From Candidatus Methanophagales archaeon (lineage in GTDB: Archaea; Halobacteriota; Syntropharchaeia; Alkanophagales; Methanospirareceae): a stretch of DNA of 33,074 nt. Shown one piece after another: positions 16,417 through 23,615 of the stretch. Position numbers and translations under genes: made by a program. The notes under the pieces are model-generated. The model ran no database searches. It saw only the letters and a program-made list of their open reading frames with translations, and was not told where the DNA came from. The number at the start of each line of letters is the position of its first letter. Position 1 is the first letter of the stretch. The stretch covers positions 1-33,074 of the forward strand of contig QENH01000178.1 of NCBI GenBank assembly GCA_003336485.1, in the 5' to 3' direction.

Positions 16417-18156
16417 ATGCCATATAATGATATACAGCATAGCTTCATGAAAGCTATGTCAGATAAGTTCGCAGAGAAGCCAGAGAGTACAGAGACAAAG
16501 TTCTACGTGTATGGCGGTATAGCGCAGAAAGGAGGGATGAGGAAGCGAGAGTTCATAGCTGAGGCAGAGAAGATTGTAAATGGCCGAGTATCGAGTACGC
16601 CCGCATACAATCCGGATGTAGGGATGCCGCAAGGGCAGAGATTCTTAATGCCTTACATGATGAACCACACGGACATCATGGTGAACGCGGACGATCTGCA
16701 CTGGATAAACAACGCAGCAATGCAGCAGTGCTGGGACGACATGAAGAGAGGAATCATCTTAGGTCTCGACGACGCGCACGGCCTGTTAGAGGCGAGATTG
16801 GGTAAGGAAGTTACGCCCGATACAATAAGCCACTACCTGGAAGTTCTGAACCACGCATTACCTGGTGGTGCGGTCATTCAGGAGCACATGGTGGAGACGA
16901 AGCCAATGCTCGTAAATGACAGTTACGCGAAGATATTCACCGGTGATGACGACCTTGCAGATGCAGTAGACAGGAGGTTCCTGTTGGACATCAACAAGGA
17001 GTTCGCAGCAGGCTACGAGAAGCCAGGCGAGCAGGCAGACCAGTTGAAAGATGCAATCGGCAAGAAGATCTGGCAGGTCCTGTGGATGCCTACTGTTGTA
17101 GCTAGGCAGACAGACGGAGGAACGATGTTCCGATGGGTAGGTATGCAGGTCGGAATGACAATGATAAGTGCATACAAGTTGTGTGCAGGAGAATCAGTTA
17201 CGGGTGAATTCGCATACTATGCGAAGCACGCCGCGGTGGTTCAGTTGTCAAACTACATGCCAGTGAAGAGAGCAAGGGCGCATAACGAGCCTGGTGGAAT
17301 GCCATTAGGTATAAATGCAGACAGTGTGAGATCACCTGCATTGTTCCCGAACGACCCGATAAGGGCAGAGTTGGAGAGCATCGCAGTTGCTGCTATGGTC
17401 TACGATCAGTTGTGGTTCGGAACATACATGTCGGGAGGTGTAGGATTCACGCAGTACGCATCTGCGACATACACGGACAACATCCTGGAGGACTTCTGCT
17501 ACAAGGGATGTGAGATAGGACTGGATTACGCAAACGGTGAGATGGGCTCGATAAAGGGCGACAAGCTCAACATGGACGTTCTGGAAGAGATGATAAGGGC
17601 AGAGAACGATTACTGCCTGACGCAGTACGAAGCGTATCCGACAGTTGCGGAGTCGCACTTCGGTGGATCGGTTAGGGCATGCTGTGCAGCAGCGGGATGT
17701 GGTAGTACCGTTGCATGCGCAACAGGACTTGCACAGCCAACGCTGAGTGCGTGGTCACTGTCTATGCTAGGTCACTACGAGCGTAAAGGAAGACTAGGGT
17801 TCTTCGGATACGATCTGCAGGACCAGTGTACGGCATGTGGTTCGTATTCATACCAGAGCGATGAGGGTATGCCATTCGAGATGAGAGGCGTAAACTATCC
17901 GAACTACGCGATGAACGTAGGGCATCAGAGCGCATATGCCGGTCTGGTTATGGGAGCACATGTTGCGAACAAGGACGCATGGGTACTGTCACCATTGTGG
18001 AAGGTGGCGTTCTCAGACCGTGACTTGCCATTCGACCGTGGATATGTAACTAGAGAGTACGGACTAGGTGCAAACAGGGAATACACCAAGGTTGCAGGAG
18101 AAAGAGACCTGATCATCGCCGGACATTACGGCAGAGAACCTGGTGCAAAGTTGTAA
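16417..18156 (+). CDS. mcrA: Methyl-coenzyme M reductase subunit alpha, ANME-1 type
   Basis: The 579-residue catalytic alpha subunit. Sites with known roles can be located: His271 (equivalent to N-methyl-His257), Arg285 in VKRARAHNEPGG (5-methyl-Arg271), Gly464 in LGFFGYDLQDQC (thio-Gly445), Asp469 (Asp450) and Cys471 (Cys452). Where methanogens have GGSQRA with methyl-Gln400, this protein has GGSVRA with Val419. Next to it lies CCAAAGCG and VACATG, giving Cys422, 423, 428 and 434, with Cys474 in QCTACG. Val419 and this cysteine-rich patch are the known marks of the ANME-1 enzyme, which holds 17(2)-methylthio-F430, the missing side chain making room for it. Length and reading frame are intact. 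The hairpin terminator follows 41 bases after the stop. Confidence 0.99.
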   Translation: MPYNDIQHSFMKAMSDKFAEKPESTETKFYVYGGIAQKGGMRKREFIAEAEKIVNGRVSSTPAYNPDVGMPQGQRFLMPYMMNHTDIMVNADDLHWINNAAMQQCWDDMKRGIILGLDDAHGLLEARLGKEVTPDTISHYLEVLNHALPGGAVIQEHMVETKPMLVNDSYAKIFTGDDDLADAVDRRFLLDINKEFAAGYEKPGEQADQLKDAIGKKIWQVLWMPTVVARQTDGGTMFRWVGMQVGMTMISAYKLCAGESVTGEFAYYAKHAAVVQLSNYMPVKRARAHNEPGGMPLGINADSVRSPALFPNDPIRAELESIAVAAMVYDQLWFGTYMSGGVGFTQYASATYTDNILEDFCYKGCEIGLDYANGEMGSIKGDKLNMDVLEEMIRAENDYCLTQYEAYPTVAESHFGGSVRACCAAAGCGSTVACATGLAQPTLSAWSLSMLGHYERKGRLGFFGYDLQDQCTACGSYSYQSDEGMPFEMRGVNYPNYAMNVGHQSAYAGLVMGAHVANKDAWVLSPLWKVAFSDRDLPFDRGYVTREYGLGANREYTKVAGERDLIIAGHYGREPGAKL

Positions 18157-18197
18157 ATCACGCGAACAAACAAACGAACAAACAAGAAAGGAAGTGA

Positions 18198-18240
18198 GAG
18201 GAGGATTGATTTTTCCTCCTTCTTTATTATTTTTTCTTTA
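18198..18240 (+). terminator. mcr operon terminator (hairpin plus T-rich tail)
   Basis: GGAGGA at 18200-18205 pairs with TCCTCC at 18214-18219 (eight pairs with the flanking bases) around an eight-base loop, then a long T-rich tract runs to about 18240. It closes the mcrBGA transcript. Confidence 0.75.
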
Positions 18241-18335
18241 TTATTGTATTTGTATACAAGATCAACAGAAGAACAAGTGATTCGTTGTATATCTATGAAG
18301 TATAACTAATACCTCTAAATTTAATTTTTTTGATG

Positions 18336-18359
18336 ACGCAGATTTACACGGATTTATCG
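18336..18359. repeat. Dispersed intergenic repeat, copy 3
   Basis: ACGCAGATTTACACGGATTT followed by ATCG, in the gap between the mcr terminator and the CBS gene. It is nearly identical to copy 1 at 9462. Confidence 0.6.
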
Positions 18360-18447
18360 TCAAATACATATTGTTTATTTATTATGTAATTCATCTATTC
18401 ATTGAGTAGAAATCTGAAGCGTTGAGGGGAAAAAGGGGGAAGAAAAG

Positions 18448-19263
18448 ATGAAAGTTAAGGATGTTATGAGCAGTCCGGTAATCACGGAGGATGAAGACAC
18501 TTCTGTTACTATAGTCGCGAGGGACATGGAACTGTCGGAGATAGGGAGTGTAGTGATAACAAGAGAAGATAAACCTGTTGGGATAGTTACGGACCGAGAT
18601 ATATCAATAAAGATTTGTGCTAAGATGGGAACACCAGGCGAGGTAACGGTAAAAGGGATAATGACCGCTCCTTTGATTACTATCGGGCCGGAGGCACCGG
18701 TGGAAAAGGCATGTGAGCTCCTGGCTGAGAATGACATAAGACGGCTACCGGTAATGGAAAATGATAAGCTCGTGGGTATTATAAGCGTTAGAAATATATT
18801 GACCGGTGCACCGGAGCATGTGCAAAGATTCTATCCCGCAGAAGGCGAACTGGTATCGGAGCGATTGGAGGTTGGGGATGTGATGACCCGGGAAGTAATC
18901 ACGGAGGATGAAGATACTATTGTCTCTAAAATATCAAAGACTATGGAAGAATCTGGGATAGGGGGCGTAGTGATACTGAAGGGCGGTAAGCCTGTCGGTA
19001 TGGTTAGTGATGGAGACATAGCCTCAAAAGTCATAATGAACGATAAAAATGCGAGCGAAATAAAAGCGAAGGAAATTATGTGCTCGCCTTTGGTCTCTAT
19101 CGGGCCAGACGCGCCAGTGGAGAAGGCATGCGGGATCATGGCTGCGAAAGAGATAAGGCGGATGCCGGTGATGGATGAAGATAAGCTCGTGGGTATCATA
19201 AGCGTTAGAAATATATTGACTAGATCGCCCGGGCATGTACACAAATTCTATCCGGGGGAATAA
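18448..19263 (+). CDS. Protein with four CBS domains
   Basis: A 271-residue soluble protein made only of two Bateman modules (four CBS domains): VKDVMSSPVITEDEDTS.., VKGIMTAPLITIGPEAP.., VGDVMTREVITEDEDTI.. and AKEIMCSPLVSIGPDAP... CBS pairs bind adenosine ligands such as AMP, ATP or SAM and switch partner proteins. Here no catalytic or DNA-binding domain is attached, so it would act on a separate partner. The two halves are a tandem duplication with a 417-base period: KLVGIISVRNILT with near-identical DNA occurs from 18763 and again from 19180. A purine-rich site (GGGGG at 18434-18438) precedes the ATG. It is the first gene after the mcr operon but has its own upstream region, so a link to energy status or MCR is only suggestive. 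Confidence 0.88.
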   Translation: MKVKDVMSSPVITEDEDTSVTIVARDMELSEIGSVVITREDKPVGIVTDRDISIKICAKMGTPGEVTVKGIMTAPLITIGPEAPVEKACELLAENDIRRLPVMENDKLVGIISVRNILTGAPEHVQRFYPAEGELVSERLEVGDVMTREVITEDEDTIVSKISKTMEESGIGGVVILKGGKPVGMVSDGDIASKVIMNDKNASEIKAKEIMCSPLVSIGPDAPVEKACGIMAAKEIRRMPVMDEDKLVGIISVRNILTRSPGHVHKFYPGE

Positions 19264-19310
19264 AAATATACTGACAATAAATAAGCTAAAATATAAAGGA
19301 AGGAACACAG

Positions 19311-19904
19311 ATGAAAAAGAAATACGCTCAGGTGTACCAATTTAAGATTGCACTGAAAGGCATTAAACCCCCGATTTGGCGGCGGATACAAGTCCCAGAA
19401 ACTTATACCTTTTGGGATCTACACGTCGCCATTCAAGACGCTATGGGTTGGGATGATTATCATCTTCATGGATTCGAGCTGGCAAATCCTTTAACTGGTT
19501 TAAAGCAGAAGATAGGAATCACAGATGAAGTTTTTGATAGGGGATTTCTTCCCGGCTGGCGACAAAAAATAGCCGACTATTTCTCTATGGCAAATCAAAG
19601 CGCAAGTTATGATTATGATTTCGGTGATGATTGGGAACATAAAATACAATTGGAAAAGATACTCCCACGAGATAAAGGCGTTATGTATCCTATATGCATC
19701 AAAGGAAAAAGGGCATGCCCACCTGAAGATTGTGGTGGGATATGGGGATATGCAGAGCTATTGGAAATCATAGCAAATCCCAACCATGAAGAGTATGAAG
19801 GAATGTTGAGGTGGCTTGGTGGCGAATTTGATCCTGAACATTTTGACATCAAAGAGGTTAGTTTTGATGACCCTGATAAACGTCTCAAGATGGCTTTTGG
19901 GTAG
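19311..19904 (+). CDS. Plasmid pRiA4b ORF-3-like family protein
   Basis: A 197-residue soluble protein of the pRiA4b ORF-3-like family, common as cargo of plasmids and insertion elements in bacteria and archaea; its molecular role is unknown. Recognisable features are YQFKIALKGIKPPIWRRIQVPETYTFWDLHVAIQDAMGW at the N terminus, DYHLHGFEL, the YDYDFGDDWEHKI block and CPPEDCGGIWGYAELL with two conserved Cys. AAGGAAGGA before the ATG is a good ribosome site. Its TAG stop is followed in the same frame by the RNase H remnant, so the two may once have been read as one protein or been joined by a deletion. It forms the left end of the accessory island. Confidence 0.85.
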   Translation: MKKKYAQVYQFKIALKGIKPPIWRRIQVPETYTFWDLHVAIQDAMGWDDYHLHGFELANPLTGLKQKIGITDEVFDRGFLPGWRQKIADYFSMANQSASYDYDFGDDWEHKIQLEKILPRDKGVMYPICIKGKRACPPEDCGGIWGYAELLEIIANPNHEEYEGMLRWLGGEFDPEHFDIKEVSFDDPDKRLKMAFG

Positions 19905-20141
19905 ATAGATCATGCACAAAAAATACAATTCGATGGTGCCGCAATACAAAATCCCGGTAAAATGGGCATAGGCGTAGTTTTAATAGAGAATAAGAAGTCA
20001 ATCGCAAAAATATCGCAGAAATTGGCTGATTTGGGTACTAATAATATCGCCGAGTATACGGCGCTACTAACCGAGCTCACAAAAGCATTGAGGCATAAGG
20101 CGGATGGTTATCCTCGTGCGGGAACTAATATTAATTATTGA
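19905..20141 (+). pseudogene. RNase H-like gene copy with internal deletion and no start codon
   Basis: Nearly identical to the start and middle of the intact RNase H gene at 21939-22604 (the FDGAA, NPGKMGIGVVLIE and NNIAEYTALLT stretches). It jumps from AAAGCATT equivalent to 22107 to the AAAGCATT equivalent to 22314, a loss of 207 bases or exactly 69 codons, then follows the intact copy for about 50 bases more before diverging into the dispersed repeat. The lost part holds the third catalytic Asp (EGDS) and the fourth (AADE), so the product would be inactive. The ATG at 19912 is out of frame because two bases are added behind it. The remaining frame is nevertheless open from the TAG of the preceding gene to TGA at 20139-20141. 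Confidence 0.85.
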
Positions 20142-20184
20142 CACGGATTAAGACAGATTAACGCAGATTAACACAGATTTAAAG
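20133..20184. repeat. Dispersed intergenic repeat, copy 4
   Basis: AATTATTGACAC, then GGATTAAGACAGATTAACGC and AGATTAACACAGATTTAAAG. It contains the ACGCAGATTAACAC core with an extra partial unit, and overlaps the end of the RNase H remnant, so the element may mark the breakpoint. The stretch from 20185 to 20291 holds nothing else recognisable. Confidence 0.6.
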
Positions 20185-20291
20185 CAGTGAATTCTTCTTG
20201 ATTTTGATAATTATCAAAATTGGTGAACTATTTACCGGGAGTTCCCCTACTTTATATGCAATGAGAAATGACGCAAAAGAAAAGCGATAAA

Positions 20292-21195
20292 ATGACTAAA
20301 ACCTCTGCACAACAGCTTGCGAGCATCATCAAGTCATGTCGGGACATCATGAGAAAGGACAAAGGTTTGAGTGGCGATTTAGACGTCTCCCGATGCTGAG
20401 CTTATCGCGTTCATCAACAATGACGAAGCGGTACGTCCTGACGGGAACCCGTGGTCCCGGGCTTTTTGCTTATCTCCAGGCACTTATGGGTGCTGACGGC
20501 GGTGACAGACGAGATGTAATAGCTACGGTGTTTCGGGGCACGATTAACCGTATGATCAACGGCTATCTTCTCAGAGACGTAGTAAACAAGATCAATAGCA
20601 TTAACTTCACGTCAACGGAAGAGATACATACGCTATCACACCTTTACGAGAGCATGCTCAAGGAGATGCGCGATACCGCAGGCGATACGGCGAGTTTTAC
20701 ACGCCGCGTCCGGTAGTTCGCTTCATCGTTGAGGTGATGGATCCACAATTGGGTGAGACGGTTCTTGATCCTGCATGTGGCACAGGCGGTTTTCTGGCTG
20801 AGACGTATGAACATCCGCAGATAGATCCGGGGAATTCGCTGCGGTTCTACCTGAGGGAGATCGGTGAGAAGGATAGGGTGGATGTGATCATGACCAATCC
20901 GCCTTTTGGCGGTGAGGAGGAGCGCGGGATTCTTGGTAACTTCCCCGATGATATGCAGACTTCCGAAACGGCACTTCTGTTTTTACAGCTCATTAACGCA
21001 TGGAAGGTGTCTGCCGATGACGTGTGGAAGAATAACTACAATTTGGACATTAAAAATCCGAATAGAGCAAAAGCAGAAGAGTTCAGAGCACCGGAAGAGA
21101 TTGTCGCTAGTGTTGTTGAGAAGGAGAAGAGGATTTTTGAGCTGCTGGAAGAAATTCAGGAACAAATAAGTAAGGGATGGAACGATGCAGTGTAA
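20292..21195 (+). pseudogene. hsdM: Collapsed type I restriction-modification methylase gene
   Basis: Clear HsdM sequence in several frames. ATG at 20292 opens the normal N terminus (TSAQQLASIIKSCRDIMRKD, then KGLSGDLD), but the frame ends at 20399. The next part skips to ELIAFINNDEAVRPDG, then another frame gives TRGPGLFAYLQALMGADGGD and INGYLLRDVVNKINS to about 20700, and a further shift gives GEFYTPRPVVRF. From 20734 come motif I DPACGTGG (20767-20790) and the catalytic NPPF (20896-20907). Blocks that normally lie after ETYEH (about 40 residues) and after LLFLQLI (about 90 residues, before AWKVSADD) are missing. At least three frame breaks and three deletions make it non-functional. The last 11 bases overlap the hsdS start, as in intact operons. 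Confidence 0.9.
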
Positions 21196-21390
21196 GTGGC
21201 CTACGGTTAAACTTGAAGAAGTGCTTAGCTTATCTAGAGAATCCGTAGAAATAGATCCGTTAAAGACATATAGACAAATTACAGTTAGACTCCATCATAA
21301 CGGTGTGGTATTAAGAGAGGAAAAAATTGGTCAGAGAATAAAATCGAAGCGGTATTTAGCAAAAGAAGGACAGTTTATAATCTCAAGAAA
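21185..21390 (+). pseudogene. hsdS: N-terminal stump of type I specificity subunit
   Basis: ATG at 21185 overlaps the hsdM end. The first 68 or so residues are typical of HsdS before its first target-recognition domain: WPTVKLEEVLSLSRESVEID, PLKTYRQITVRLHHNGVVL, ending in GQFIISRK. At about 21385 the HsdS sequence stops and hicA-like sequence begins in another frame; the formal frame runs to 21499 as nonsense. Both target-recognition domains are gone, so no specificity remains. Confidence 0.82.
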
Positions 21391-21624
21391 AATCCAAAAA
21401 ATGTTAGATTTGAGGTGCTTTGCAGAGCAGCAGAGGTGTTCGGCTTCAGGTTTAGAGGAGGCAAAGGGAGCCATAGGATATACGTCAAAGGAGGCGTGAG
21501 AGAAATGTTGAATTTCCAGAATGTTAAAGGAAGGGCAAAACCTTATCAAGTAAAACAATTCTTAAAGATTATTGAGCGATATAAATTACTGGGGGATGAA
21601 GATGCATGCATAAGTACGCAATAG
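21385..21624 (+). pseudogene. hicA: HicA-like toxin, start lost at junction with hsdS
   Basis: From 21385 the frame two bases over from hsdS reads NPKNVRFEVLCRAAEVFGF, then RGGKGSHRIYVKGG and AKPYQVKQFLKIIERY. This is the HicA fold (a small dsRNA-binding-like mRNA interferase), with the catalytic His in GSHRIY. No ATG lies in frame before ATG-LNF in the middle; a GTG at 21415 is the only plausible start and would remove the first strand and part of helix 1. The frame is open upstream to about 21302 across the hsdS stump, so a frameshifted fusion could be made. The stop at 21622-21624 overlaps hicB by 19 bases, normal for hicAB. Most likely an inactive or crippled toxin. Confidence 0.72.
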
Positions 21625-21872
21625 AAATATTCTACAGCGAGGATGACGGGGGCTATATAGCTGTAGTTCCAGAGTTGGCAGGGTGTTCAGCGTTCGGTGA
21701 GACAGAGGAGGCGGCATTAAAGGAGGTTATGGCTGCAGTGGATCTCTGGTTGGAAACCGCTGAGAAGGAGGGGCGAGAAATCCCGCAACCAGCGGGAACG
21801 GAACTACTAAAAGCAATCGTTGATGAAAAAGTCGCCTTTCGCACTACACGCCTACAAGAAGCTGGTGTATAG
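21606..21872 (+). CDS. hicB: HicB-family antitoxin
   Basis: An 88-residue protein with the HicB RNase H-like fold: YAIEIFYSEDDGGYIAVVPELAGCSAFGETEEAALKEV, then helix AAVDLWLETAEKEGREIPQP. HicB binds and neutralises HicA. There is no room for a C-terminal DNA-binding domain beyond the last 20 residues, so it is the short type. GGGGGATG at 21591-21598 is the ribosome site. The gene is intact while its toxin partner is damaged, the pattern expected when the toxin decays first. It is followed 66 bases later, in the same frame, by the RNase H gene. Confidence 0.88.
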   Translation: MHKYAIEIFYSEDDGGYIAVVPELAGCSAFGETEEAALKEVMAAVDLWLETAEKEGREIPQPAGTELLKAIVDEKVAFRTTRLQEAGV

Positions 21873-21938
21873 CAGACTGGCACAGTGCTTTGTACCTCTG
21901 CTCAAGTTTCCCTCCGGGGAACTTCAGAAATAACACAG

Positions 21939-22604
21939 ATGAAAAAAATACAATTCGATGGTGCCGCAATACCAAATCCCGGTAAAATGGGTATAGGTGT
22001 AGTTTTAATCGAGGATAAGAGGTTAATCGCAAAAATATCGCAGAAATTGCCTAATTTGGGTACTAATAATATCGCCGAGTATACGGCGCTACTAACCGGG
22101 CTCACGAAAGCATTAGAATTAGGTTGGAAACATATCATAATCGAAGGCGATAGTAAATTGGTAATCAATCAAGTAAATGGCGCATGGAAGATAAACAAGG
22201 CGCATTTAAAACGGCTCCATGCTCAGGTAATAAAGGAATTATCTAATTTTGATTCGTATACCCTTAACTGGATACCAAGAAATAATAATTCCGCTGCCGA
22301 TGAATTGGCATCAAAAGCATTGAGGCATAAGGCGGATGGTTATTCTCGTGCGGGAACTAAAATTAAAGAAGTTACAACAGATGAAACAAAAACAAAAACA
22401 GAAACAAAAACAAAAATAGAAACCAAATGTCCAAAATGTAATGGCGATTGCATATTCAAGCGGCAAGAGTTCAATGATGGTTCACGTAACATCCGTCAGG
22501 AGTGTCCGGTTCATGGATTTATCCGATATGCACCTCAAATCGAACCATATTTGACATTAGCTACACAAACGAAGAAGAAAATTGTTCAGAAAAAATTGTT
22601 TTAA
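21939..22604 (+). CDS. Ribonuclease HI-like protein with C-terminal zinc ribbon
   Basis: A 221-residue protein. Residues 1-125 are an archaeal-type RNase HI domain with all four acidic residues: Asp in FDGAAIPNPG, Glu in NNIAEYTALL, Asp in IIEGDSKLV and Asp in NSAADELAS. It would cut RNA in RNA/DNA hybrids. A hydrophilic linker rich in repeated Thr-Lys-Glu-Thr joins it to a zinc-ribbon-like segment with CPKCNGDC and a later Cys in RQECPVHG. The ATG at 21939 is chosen because homology starts there and the damaged copy at 19920 also begins at this point; an upstream GTG at 21885 is in frame but adds unrelated residues. The direct-repeat copy on the other side of the hsd/hic remnants suggests a duplication event. 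Confidence 0.88.
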   Translation: MKKIQFDGAAIPNPGKMGIGVVLIEDKRLIAKISQKLPNLGTNNIAEYTALLTGLTKALELGWKHIIIEGDSKLVINQVNGAWKINKAHLKRLHAQVIKELSNFDSYTLNWIPRNNNSAADELASKALRHKADGYSRAGTKIKEVTTDETKTKTETKTKIETKCPKCNGDCIFKRQEFNDGSRNIRQECPVHGFIRYAPQIEPYLTLATQTKKKIVQKKLF

Positions 22605-22641
22605 TACTAGAACCTTACTAACTTACTTATAGTGTCCACAA

Positions 22642-23127
22642 ATGTCAGACAAATCGCAAAAATATCACACGGTACTAAAACGAGCACGCCACTATCTTTT
22701 CTTGAATCCTTATCTTGATTCGGCGTTTACTCGTTGTCCTGAGTGTGAAGAGAAAACAAAAATCAGAAAGTATTGTTTAGTTATCCACATTGATCCAAAA
22801 TGTTTAATCTCTCTAAACAAGTCCTGTCGCTATTGTCTGGAGTGTGATATGATAATTGTCAAACAAGCAGAGTTAAAAGGCATTCTCACCGCATTCTGCG
22901 AACAGAACGTACCAGAAATAGTGGGTAATGATTTTTTCGTTTTAGGCACAATGGATAGAAAAGATTGGAAAAAAGGTCAAACAGGGGAGATGAGTCAGCA
23001 AGAGGCAATAAAACTCTTATTCCCGTTCAAGGATGCGTGGGACTTTGAGGTGATTCCGGATGTGGGGTACACGAAAGAGCAAGTGAAATCGCGAAGTCGA
23101 AATAATCACAAAAATAATCGCGGGTAA
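22642..23127 (+). CDS. Cysteine-rich protein of unknown function
   Basis: A 161-residue protein that I do not recognise. It contains Cys32 and Cys35 (CPEC), Cys45, Cys54, and Cys62, 65, 68 (CRYCLEC), a spacing that suggests one or two zinc ribbons. The second half (FFVLGTMDRKDWKKGQTGEMSQQEAIKLLFPFKDAWDFEV) is compact and rich in aromatic residues. The C terminus is basic (SRSRNNHKNNRG). No signal peptide or membrane segment. Codon pattern and length look like a real gene. It lies 37 bases after RNase H, with no evident ribosome site (GTGTCCACAA precedes the ATG), so it may be leaderless or co-transcribed. A nucleic-acid role is a guess. Confidence 0.7.
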   Translation: MSDKSQKYHTVLKRARHYLFLNPYLDSAFTRCPECEEKTKIRKYCLVIHIDPKCLISLNKSCRYCLECDMIIVKQAELKGILTAFCEQNVPEIVGNDFFVLGTMDRKDWKKGQTGEMSQQEAIKLLFPFKDAWDFEVIPDVGYTKEQVKSRSRNNHKNNRG

Positions 23128-23163
23128 AACACTTAACTATTCTTAGTTGCACATAGATAACTA

Positions 23164-23607
23164 ATGAAATACTCAGAAGCAAAACAGGGCCGGACATTTG
23201 TTATACGGCTCGAAGACGGCGATATTATTCATGAAGCGCTAGAAGAATTCGCACGTATGCACGCGATAGAAGCCGCTGCATTGATTGCTGTTGGGGCCGT
23301 GGACGAAGGTAGCAAACTGGTCGTTGGACCGGAGCAAGGCAGGAGTGCAGCCATTACGCCCATGGAATATGTATTAGGCAATGTACACGAAATATCCGGT
23401 GTCGGGACTATATTTCCCGATAAGGATCGTAACCCTGCCTTGCACATGCATATTGCCTGTGGCCGGGAAGATTCTACGGTAACTGGCTGTGTTCGCAGAG
23501 GCGTGAAGGTGTGGCATCTTCTGGAAATAATCCTTTTTGAGTTGCTTGATTCGAGCGCATCGCGTATCTTTGATGATGAGATGGGGTTTGAGCTGTTGGA
23601 ACCGTGA
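23164..23607 (+). CDS. PPC (DUF296) domain protein
   Basis: A 147-residue protein with the PPC/DUF296 fold, found alone in bacteria and archaea and fused to AT-hooks in plants. It begins with FVIRLEDGDIIHEALEEFARMHAIEAAALIAVGAV and has the conserved metal-binding LHMHIACGRED motif (His-x-His ... Gly-Arg) near residue 97. No DNA-binding extension is attached. Archaeal single-domain members are trimers of unknown role. NMD3 starts eight bases after its stop, so the two genes are one transcript. Confidence 0.85.
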   Translation: MKYSEAKQGRTFVIRLEDGDIIHEALEEFARMHAIEAAALIAVGAVDEGSKLVVGPEQGRSAAITPMEYVLGNVHEISGVGTIFPDKDRNPALHMHIACGREDSTVTGCVRRGVKVWHLLEIILFELLDSSASRIFDDEMGFELLEP

Positions 23608-23615
23608 GATAAGGC

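Noticed and set aside
14262-18156. Alkyl-coenzyme M reductase (ethane or butane type) instead of MCR
   Set aside because: The McrA sequence is of the ANME-1 methane type, with Val419 and the cysteine patch, and McrG and McrB are close to methanogen forms.
4824-19904. Genome-wide recoding of TAG as an amino acid
   Set aside because: TAG ends several genes with no coding beyond (hicA after 12 codons, and the rhodanese TAG is doubled by TGA), and two suggestive sites are explained as well by deletion scars. Kept only as a test, not a claim.
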